NCBI GenBank assembly: GCA_947174175.1
Contig: CAMWHW010000009.1
Location: 1-11,557, forward strand
Reading direction: 5' to 3'
DNA length: 11,557 bases
DNA from: an uncultured Clostridia bacterium
Lineage (GTDB): Bacteria; Bacillota; Clostridia; Christensenellales; Borkfalkiaceae
The notes below the pieces were generated by a model. That model had not been told where the DNA came from and did not search any database. It saw nothing but the letters and a program-made list of their open reading frames with translations. Shown piece by piece: positions 6,650 to 11,557 of this stretch. The number at the start of each line of letters is the position of its first letter. Position 1 is the stretch's first letter. The position numbers and the translations under genes are program-made.

Positions 6650-6961
6650 TCACACGACGAAGACTATTATGCCCGCCGCCATGACGCCGTAGCTTAAAAA
6701 TCTTATTATTTTACACGCCTTGTTTTCGCCGTGCTTTTTCTGTCCGTTAAGAAAGGAAACGCAGGCAAGTTCGGAAATCATACTCGATATCAGCAGATAT
6801 ACGCCCGCGCCCTTAATAGCAAACGAAATGCCGAAAAGCACGCACCCGATTGCAAAGCACGCTATGGCAATATAAAAGCAGATAAGGCTGTTCTTGCCGC
6901 CGTTTTCTTCGGGCTGTTCCTCGGTTTTTTCTTCCTGTTCTTTTAAGTCTTTGTCACTCAT
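6650..6961 (-). CDS. Small three-helix membrane protein of unknown function, overlapping rqcH
   Basis: A 103-aa protein with no recognised family. Residues 1-22 are very polar and acidic (MSDKDLKEQEEKTEEQPEEN). Three hydrophobic segments follow at about 24-48, 52-72 and 85-103, the last ending exactly at the C-terminus (IIVFVV). A short basic loop (QKKHGENKACK, 74-84) lies between helices two and three. I chose the ATG at 6961, which overlaps the end of rqcH by 8 bases (ATGAGTGA) and has GGAGGA inside rqcH at suitable distance. A longer reading to 6994 has no such site. The overlap implies coupled production with RqcH. No function can be assigned from sequence. Confidence 0.75.
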   Translation of the reverse strand: MSDKDLKEQEEKTEEQPEENGGKNSLICFYIAIACFAIGCVLFGISFAIKGAGVYLLISSMISELACVSFLNGQKKHGENKACKIIRFLSYGVMAAGIIVFVV

Positions 6962-8633
6962 CGCATCTGTCCTCCGCGTGTGCGTTCGGCGCAACTAAAA
7001 TGGTTTTGAAATCTGTGTAAACAGCAAAGCCCGCGTGCGCGCCGTTGGGCTTTTTAACATATTTTTTTAAGGTGAAATCAACGGGCACTTTGTCCTTTTC
7101 GCGCGCCTCCGAATAGTAGGCGCACACCTCCGCGGCAAACTTTATAACCTCGTCGCCAGCGCTCTTTCCGTCGGTTAAAATGCCGACGTGGGAGGAGTGG
7201 AATGTCTTTGCGTGCAGCCATATATCCGCGGGCGCAAGCCCTTTGGTAAGTCTGTCGTTCTGCAAATTGTTCCGTCCGCAAATCACGGTAAAACCTTCGC
7301 AATTAAACTTGCGGAAGGGGCTTTCCGCCGCCGTGTTTTTACCCTTCTTTTTGCCGTCGGTCTTTGGTGCGGGAATAAGCGAAAGGGAGATAAGTTCTTC
7401 CTCGGTTTCCGCAAGGTCGCAAAGATTTTCGGCGGCGTTAAGGTTGCCCGATATGCTTTTAAGATAGGCAAGCTTTTGCTCGCTTTCGCTCTTCTGCGCG
7501 GTAAGATTTTGCGCCGTGCGTTTAAGCTTGGCGTACTTCTTGTAATACTTCTGCGCGTTCTGCGCGGGAGTAAGCCTGCTGTCAAGTTCGACGGTGATTT
7601 TGGCGCAGTTCTCGTCGTAATAATTTACCGCCTCGAACGCGCTCATTCCCCGTTCAAGGGCGTATATATTGGCGGTAATAAGCTCTCCGCGCAGTTTTAC
7701 GTCCTCACATTTGTCACATTCGGCAAGCTTTTCGTATATGCCCGCAAGCCTCTTTTCAACCTTCTTTTCAGCGGAGGACAGCGCGGAAACCAGCCTGCGC
7801 TTTTTGTCCGCAAACAGCTTTTTGCTTACCGCAAAATCGTAAAATTCCGCCTGCGCTTTCAACAGGCTTTCGCACGGTTTTGCGCCCTCGGTTGCGCGCG
7901 CCTTAAAGTCTGCGGCTTCGCCTCCGCGGTATAAAACGCAGGGGGTGTATCCGGCGTCGTTGATATATGAATATACCTGCTCCGCCGTAGCGTTTTCGCC
8001 GTACAAAGCGGCAATATCGTCGGCGGTTACGTAGGCTATACCAGCAACGCGGTCGGCAATAAATTTCGCCAAATCGCCAGTCCTGTTTTCGAACAAAAGC
8101 TTTAACGCGTTTAAGTCGGTCGGGTCGGCTTTGTCCTGCTTTTCGGGCAGAAGATATTTTGCTCCGCCAAGGGTAACGCGCCGCGCGCCCGTTTCCAGCG
8201 AGGCGGTTTTCAAAGCGCCGACAATAACTCCGTCCCTGGTTAAAACAGCGTTGGAGTACTTGCCCATAATTTCGAGGTATAGCCGCATATCGGCAATTTC
8301 GAATTCGGAAAAGCACTTGAAATCGAAGTAAATAACCCTCTCGAAATCAACCTGTTTAACGGCGGTAATTTCGGCGTTTTGCAGGTGCTTTCTGAGCAGC
8401 ATACAGAAGTTGGGCGCAACCTTGGGGTTGGGCAGTTCGCATCTTTCGCCAGCGCTCACCCTGCAATATTTTGCCGAAAGGTCTATATCCAGTTTAACCG
8501 TGCCCGAACGCGTGTATATTAAAAGGGAAAGCATGTCCTTTGCGGGCTGATTTATTTTGGAAATTTTTCCGCCCGTGAATAAAGTTTCAAGCTCCTTTAC
8601 GACGTATCGCAAAGTAAACGCGTCCTGTGGCAT
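6954..8633 (-). CDS. rqcH: RqcH, NFACT-family ribosome quality control factor (Rqc2/NEMF homologue)
   Basis: A 559-aa cytosolic protein of the NFACT (FbpA/Rqc2) family. In Bacillus subtilis RqcH binds 50S subunits carrying stalled peptidyl-tRNA and recruits tRNA-Ala, so that C-terminal alanine tails mark the chain for ClpXP. Domains are NFACT-N (about 1-190, with NFCMLLRKHL at 75-84 and YLEIMGKYSNAVL at 119-131), a helix-hairpin-helix region (about 190-230), long coiled-coil helices (about 265-400) and NFACT-R (about 440-550). The last contains GRNNLQNDRLTKG (453-465), DIWLHAK (470-476), SHVGI (481-485) and YVKKPNGAHAGFAVY (525-539). The conserved Asp-Arg pair (D98/R99 in yeast Rqc2, D97/R98 in B. 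subtilis) is Glu98-Arg99 here, a conservative change. AAAGG lies 9 bases before the ATG, with a promoter upstream. The nearby clpP and clpX on the opposite strand fit the pathway. Confidence 0.95.
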   Translation of the reverse strand: MPQDAFTLRYVVKELETLFTGGKISKINQPAKDMLSLLIYTRSGTVKLDIDLSAKYCRVSAGERCELPNPKVAPNFCMLLRKHLQNAEITAVKQVDFERVIYFDFKCFSEFEIADMRLYLEIMGKYSNAVLTRDGVIVGALKTASLETGARRVTLGGAKYLLPEKQDKADPTDLNALKLLFENRTGDLAKFIADRVAGIAYVTADDIAALYGENATAEQVYSYINDAGYTPCVLYRGGEAADFKARATEGAKPCESLLKAQAEFYDFAVSKKLFADKKRRLVSALSSAEKKVEKRLAGIYEKLAECDKCEDVKLRGELITANIYALERGMSAFEAVNYYDENCAKITVELDSRLTPAQNAQKYYKKYAKLKRTAQNLTAQKSESEQKLAYLKSISGNLNAAENLCDLAETEEELISLSLIPAPKTDGKKKGKNTAAESPFRKFNCEGFTVICGRNNLQNDRLTKGLAPADIWLHAKTFHSSHVGILTDGKSAGDEVIKFAAEVCAYYSEAREKDKVPVDFTLKKYVKKPNGAHAGFAVYTDFKTILVAPNAHAEDRCDE

Positions 8634-8670
8634 AGTCGATACCTTTCAAAGCAAAAGTTTTTACCTTGCC

Positions 8671-8699
8671 ATTATATCCCAAAAAAAATAAAAAGTAAA
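8671..8699 (-). promoter_or_regulatory. Promoter of the rqcH operon
   Basis: On the minus strand, TTTACT (8694-8699), a 17-base spacer containing a run of eight T, and a perfect TATAAT (8671-8676). The expected start near 8664 gives a leader of about 30 nt with the rqcH ribosome binding site. It is divergent from the tig promoters. Confidence 0.78.
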
Positions 8700-8721
8700 T
8701 TGTATACGGTCTTAAAAACGC

Positions 8722-8750
8722 TTTTCAAAATAAAAGAATTGTGTTAAAAT
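8722..8750 (+). promoter_or_regulatory. Candidate distal promoter of tig
   Basis: TTTTCA (8722-8727), 17 bases and TAAAAT (8745-8750). Both boxes differ from consensus at a few positions, so this is a candidate only. It overlaps a second candidate shifted 17 bases downstream. Confidence 0.45.
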
Positions 8751-8767
8751 ATTATCCGTTATAAAAT
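8739..8767 (+). promoter_or_regulatory. Candidate proximal promoter of tig
   Basis: TTGTGT (8739-8744), 17 bases and TAAAAT (8762-8767) within TTATAAAATAAT. The start would be near 8774, giving a leader of about 23 nt that contains the AGGAGA ribosome binding site. I slightly prefer it to the distal candidate, but the AT-rich DNA makes chance matches likely. Confidence 0.45.
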
Positions 8768-8796
8768 AATCGGTATTTTCAATCAGGAGAACATCA

Positions 8797-10089
8797 ATGA
8801 ACTACACTTTCGAAGCATCTGAAAAAAGCACAGTCAAGCTCGTTATAAATTTCACGGGTGAAGAATGGAAGAGCGCAATCGATCAGGCGTATCTGAGAAC
8901 GCGCGGCAAGTATGCCGTTCCCGGTTTCAGAAAGGGCAAGTGCCCCAAGCCCGTAATCGAAAACTACTACGGTAAGGCCGTTTTCTTTGACGACGCTTTC
9001 AACGTACTCTATTCCGAGCACTATCCCGTAATCATCGAAAAGGAGAGCGCGAACTTCACCGCAGTCGGCGCACCCGAACTTTCGGTGGACGAGCTCACGG
9101 ACGAGAAAGTCGTTCTCACGGCGATAGTTCCCGTAAAGCCCGAAGTAAAAATCGGCAGCTACAAGGGTTTAGAAATCAAAAAGTATGAATATAATGTGAC
9201 CGAAGAGGAAATAAAGACCGAGGCGGATAAAATTCTTCTGCGCGAGGCTAAGACCGTAGAAGTCACCGACAGAGCGTGCAAGAGCGGCGATACCGTAAAT
9301 ATCGACTTTGCAGGTTCGGTTGACGGCGAACTGTTCGCGGGCGGCTCCATGGAGCATTACGACCTCGAACTGGGCAGCGGCTCTTTTATTCCCGGTTTCG
9401 AAGACCAGGTTGCGGGCATGAAAATAGGCGAGGAAAAGGACATCAAGGTGACCTTCCCCGCGGACTATCAGGCAGACAATTTAAAGGGTAAGGAAGCAAC
9501 CTTCCATATCAAGCTGCACGCCATCAAGGGTAAGGAGCTTCCCGAACTCACCGACGAATACGTAAAGAAGCACGCAGGCAGCGAGACGGTAGCGGCTTAT
9601 ATGGCAAGAGTCAAGGAGCGTCTTGAAAACAAGGCTAAGAACGACAGCCGCGACCAGACCGAGAACAGCATTTTACAGGCAATCTGCGCAACCTGCGAGT
9701 GCGAAATTCCCCAGGCAATGATAGACGGCGAAGTGGACAATATCGTTCAGGACTTCGCGCAGAGACTTGCATACCAGGGCTTGCAGCTTAAAGACTATAT
9801 CCAGTATATGGGTCAGACCATGGAACAGTTCAGAGCGCAGTTTGCAGAGCAGGCAAGAAGCCGCGTGCTCACCCAGCTCGTAATCGAAAAGATTATAAAG
9901 GACGAAAACATAACCGCAACTCAGGAAGAGATTGAAGCCAAGATTGCAGAGCAGGCGGCTTCGGTTGAAAAGTCGGTTGATGATTACAAGAAGACCCTCG
10001 ATTCGAGAAGAATGGAGTATATCGCAAACGATATAGTAATCACCAAACTCTTCGACTTCCTGTCGGCAAACAACAAGCTGGTTGCTTGA
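8797..10089 (+). CDS. tig: Trigger factor, ribosome-associated chaperone and prolyl isomerase
   Basis: A 430-aa chaperone that sits at the ribosomal exit tunnel and shields nascent chains. The N-terminal ribosome-binding domain (about 1-115) carries the signature GFRKGKCPKPVIENYYG (43-59), with Cys in place of the usual Ala before the proline. The FKBP-type peptidyl-prolyl isomerase domain (about 150-245) includes DTVNIDFAGSVDGELFAGG (165-183), ELGSGSFIPGFEDQVAGMK (191-209) and FPADYQADNLKGKEATFHIK (220-239). The rest is the helical C-terminal substrate cradle, rich in Glu, Gln and Lys. Length and domain order are normal. AGGAGA lies upstream of the ATG. It leads the tig-clpP-clpX cluster, an arrangement common in bacteria. 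Confidence 0.98.
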   Translation: MNYTFEASEKSTVKLVINFTGEEWKSAIDQAYLRTRGKYAVPGFRKGKCPKPVIENYYGKAVFFDDAFNVLYSEHYPVIIEKESANFTAVGAPELSVDELTDEKVVLTAIVPVKPEVKIGSYKGLEIKKYEYNVTEEEIKTEADKILLREAKTVEVTDRACKSGDTVNIDFAGSVDGELFAGGSMEHYDLELGSGSFIPGFEDQVAGMKIGEEKDIKVTFPADYQADNLKGKEATFHIKLHAIKGKELPELTDEYVKKHAGSETVAAYMARVKERLENKAKNDSRDQTENSILQAICATCECEIPQAMIDGEVDNIVQDFAQRLAYQGLQLKDYIQYMGQTMEQFRAQFAEQARSRVLTQLVIEKIIKDENITATQEEIEAKIAEQAASVEKSVDDYKKTLDSRRMEYIANDIVITKLFDFLSANNKLVA

Positions 10090-10125
10090 ATTTAACCGTT
10101 TTTAATAGTTGAAAATATCCTGATG

Positions 10126-10159
10126 CGGCGGCTTTACTTATTCAATTGTTTTGCCGCCG
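10126..10159 (+). other. Hairpin between tig and clpP
   Basis: CGGCGGC (10126-10132) can pair with GCCGCCG (10153-10159) around a 20-nt AT-rich loop. A-rich sequence rather than a T run follows, so it is not a typical terminator. The 112-base gap otherwise holds AT-rich DNA and the clpP ribosome binding site AAGGAG (10187-10192). I find no convincing promoter, so clpP may be read from tig or from a weak promoter here. Confidence 0.4.
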
Positions 10160-10201
10160 TAAAAATAATTATCGTTAAAAATCAAAAAGGAGAAGTGAAC
10201 A

Positions 10202-10798
10202 ATGGCAAACGAAAAGAATGCGCTTATCCCCTATATCGTGGAGCAGACCTCGCGCGGAGAGCGTTCATACGACATTTATTCCAGACTTCTGGAAGACAGA
10301 ATTATATTTTTGAGCGGTGAGATTGACGACGCGGTTGCAAACACGGTCGTAGCTCAGCTCATCTACCTTGAAGCCAAAGACCCTTCCAAGGATATAAATC
10401 TGTATATCAACAGCCCCGGCGGCTCGGTTTCCGCAGGTCTTGCAATCTACGACACGATGAACTATATCAGGTGCGACGTTTCCACCATATGTATAGGTAT
10501 GGCGGCTTCCATGGGCGCGTTCCTTTTATCCAGCGGCGCAAAGGGCAAAAGGTTTGCTCTCCCCAACAGCGAGATTATGATTCACCAGCCCCTCGGCGGC
10601 GCTCAGGGTCAGGCAAGCGATATAAAGATTGCCGCGGAGCACATTTTAAAGACCAAGAAAAAGCTCAACTCCATACTCGCGCAGAACAGCGGCAAGCCGT
10701 TGGAGCAGATAGAGCGCGACACCGACAGAGACAACTATCTGTCCGCGGAAGAGGCGCTTAATTACGGTCTTATAGATAAAGTCTTCTTCAAGAGATAA
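10202..10798 (+). CDS. clpP: ATP-dependent Clp protease proteolytic subunit ClpP
   Basis: A 198-aa serine peptidase that forms the double-heptamer proteolytic chamber used by ClpX and other Clp ATPases. The catalytic triad is Ser103 in GMAASMGAF, His128 in [12 protein letters not shown], and Asp177 in [13 protein letters not shown]; the adjacent Asp175/Arg176 match the oligomerisation sensor pair of Staphylococcus aureus ClpP. The N-terminal axial region [20 protein letters not shown] and the oxyanion-side SPGGSVSAG (71-79) are typical. About five extra residues at the N-terminus shift the numbering relative to S. aureus and may be a short propeptide. AAGGAG lies 9 bases before the ATG. clpX follows after 76 bases. 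Confidence 0.98.
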   Translation: MANEKNALIPYIVEQTSRGERSYDIYSRLLEDRIIFLSGEIDDAVANTVVAQLIYLEAKDPSKDINLYINSPGGSVSAGLAIYDTMNYIRCDVSTICIGMAASMGAFLLSSGAKGKRFALPNSEIMIHQPLGGAQGQASDIKIAAEHILKTKKKLNSILAQNSGKPLEQIERDTDRDNYLSAEEALNYGLIDKVFFKR

Positions 10799-10831
10799 TT
10801 TTTCTTAAAATCGGTCAATAATCAATATCGA

Positions 10832-10863
10832 AGCGCCGACAGGTGAAAATTTTGGTCGGCGCT
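10832..10863 (+). promoter_or_regulatory. Strong hairpin immediately before the clpX ribosome binding site
   Basis: AGCGCCGAC (10832-10840) pairs perfectly with GTCGGCGCT (10855-10863) over 9 bp, with a 14-nt loop containing self-complementary AAAATTTT. The stem ends one base before the clpX ribosome binding site GGGAG (10865-10869). No T run follows, so it is unlikely to be a terminator. It may affect clpX translation or mark an mRNA processing or stability point between clpP and clpX. An 11-codon GTG frame starts in the loop (10843) and its TGA overlaps the clpX ATG. Confidence 0.6.
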
Positions 10864-10874
10864 CGGGAGTTTAA

Positions 10875-11557
10875 ATGAAAAATCAGAAATTCTGTTCGTT
10901 CTGCGGCAAGCCCGAAGATCTTGTCAAAAGGCTTATTGCAGGTCAGAACGATTCGTTCATATGCGACGAGTGCGTGGAAATTTGCAGGGATATGATTCGC
11001 GATACGGTGGAAGATTCCGTAGAGCCCGTGCCCCTCAAAAAACCTTCCGAGATAAAGGACGAGCTGGACAAGTATATCGTCGGTCAGGACGAGGCAAAAA
11101 AGGTGCTCTCCGTCGCGGTGTACAACCACTATAAGCGCATAAACAACAAGCTCAACAAGGATAGCGACCTTGACGAGGTCGAAATAGAAAAGAGCAATAT
11201 TCTGCTTCTTGGTCCCACGGGCTGCGGCAAAACTCTGCTTGCCCGTACGCTTGCAAGAATACTCAACGTGCCCTTTGCAGCTACGGACGCAACCACCTTA
11301 ACCGAGGCGGGCTACGTCGGCGAGGACGTTGAAAATATTTTGTTAAAGCTCATTCAGAACGCAGACTATAACGTTGAAAGAGCCGAACGCGGCATCATAT
11401 ATATCGACGAAATAGACAAGATAGCAAGAAAGAGCGAAAACGTTTCCATCACGCGCGACGTTTCGGGCGAGGGCGTTCAGCAGGCGCTTTTGAAGATTAT
11501 CGAAAGCACGGTTGCAAACGTTCCCCCTCAGGGCGGCAGAAAGCACCCCCAGCAGGA
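10875..11557 (+). CDS. clpX: ClpX, AAA+ unfoldase of ClpXP, N-terminal part (runs off the window)
   Basis: The first 227 codons of ClpX, the ATPase that recognises, unfolds and feeds substrates to ClpP; the rest lies beyond the right edge. The N-terminal zinc-binding domain has Cys7, Cys10, Cys30 and Cys33 (FCSFCGKP and [10 protein letters not shown]). The AAA+ core shows [20 protein letters not shown] (66-85), Walker A GPTGCGKT (113-120), the pore-1 loop GYVGE (146-150), Walker [10 protein letters not shown] (174-182) and the substrate-side region [14 protein letters not shown] (197-210) to [11 protein letters not shown]. The ATG at 10875 is supported by GGGAG 5 bases upstream and by the conserved N-terminus [12 protein letters not shown]. 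It is preceded by a strong hairpin and follows clpP on the same strand. Confidence 0.98.
   Translation, partial: MKNQKFCSFCGKPEDLVKRLIAGQNDSFICDECVEICRDMIRDTVEDSVEPVPLKKPSEIKDELDKYIVGQDEAKKVLSVAVYNHYKRINNKLNKDSDLDEVEIEKSNILLLGPTGCGKTLLARTLARILNVPFAATDATTLTEAGYVGEDVENILLKLIQNADYNVERAERGIIYIDEIDKIARKSENVSITRDVSGEGVQQALLKIIESTVANVPPQGGRKHPQQ

Noticed and set aside
6962..6994. A longer start at 6994 for the three-helix membrane protein
   Set aside because: The extra residues (MRRTHTRRTDA) are a frame shadow of the rqcH end. The ATG at 6961 has GGAGGA and the 8-base overlap.
7188..7934. A 248-codon plus-strand open frame opposite rqcH
   Set aside because: It lies fully inside the well-conserved rqcH gene on the other strand. 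Its translation is basic, has no domain pattern and lacks a ribosome binding site, so it is a shadow of GC-rich coding sequence.
8634..10201. CtsR or CIRCE heat-shock operators before tig or clpP
   Set aside because: I looked for the AGGTCAAA tandem repeat and the TTAGCACTC-N9-GAGTGCTAA inverted repeat in the non-coding gaps and found neither.
10832..10874. An intrinsic terminator between clpP and clpX
   Set aside because: The stem is strong but no T run follows it on the plus strand, and the clpX ribosome binding site comes directly after. A regulatory or processing hairpin fits better.
1..11557. tRNA, rRNA, CRISPR array, insertion sequence or phage attachment site
   Set aside because: No gap is long enough for a mobile element, no direct repeats with spacers are visible, and the non-coding gaps contain no cloverleaf or rRNA-like sequence. 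All genes sit in compact, conventional transcription units.

Overview
The window reads as ordinary chromosome from an anaerobic member of the Bacillota, class Clostridia. The reasons are a Clostridia-order Rnf cluster (C-D-G-E), strong AGGAGG-type ribosome binding sites, promoters with TATAAT boxes, an M18 aminopeptidase and the tig-clpP-clpX order. Coding sequence is fairly GC-rich (many GCG, CGC and CCC codons) and intergenic DNA is AT-rich. An uncultured gut lineage such as Christensenellales is possible, but that is only an impression. I see no mobile element, CRISPR array, rRNA or tRNA, and no gene-free stretch over 300 bases.

Minus strand, 1-4241: a transcript starts at a near-consensus promoter (4251-4279) and encodes a Gx-transporter-family membrane protein, then rnfC, rnfD, rnfG and the first 78 codons of rnfE, which runs off the left edge. 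This is most of the Rnf complex, which couples reduced ferredoxin oxidation and NAD+ reduction to Na+ or H+ translocation. All junctions overlap or are separated by one base, and each downstream ribosome binding site lies inside the end of the upstream gene. RnfG is unusually long (322 aa) and appears to carry two FMN-attachment motifs.

Plus strand, 4336-5815: a consensus promoter (TTGACA-17-TATAAT) drives one gene for an M18 zinc aminopeptidase. It ends in a strong hairpin terminator that probably also serves the convergent operon.

Minus strand, 8699-5821: an operon begins with rqcH (NFACT-family ribosome quality control factor). It continues with a three-helix membrane protein overlapping rqcH by 8 bases, then two adjacent related small proteins, each with a winged-helix-like N-terminal domain and a C-terminal membrane anchor. 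The last three have no function I can name and are the least explained part of the window.

Plus strand, 8722-11557: tig (trigger factor), clpP and the first 227 codons of clpX form a protein folding and degradation cluster, divergent from rqcH. Co-translational folding, processive proteolysis and, on the other strand, tagging of stalled nascent chains are therefore neighbours here; Ala-tailed products of RqcH are known ClpXP substrates in Bacillus. A strong hairpin lies directly before the clpX ribosome binding site.
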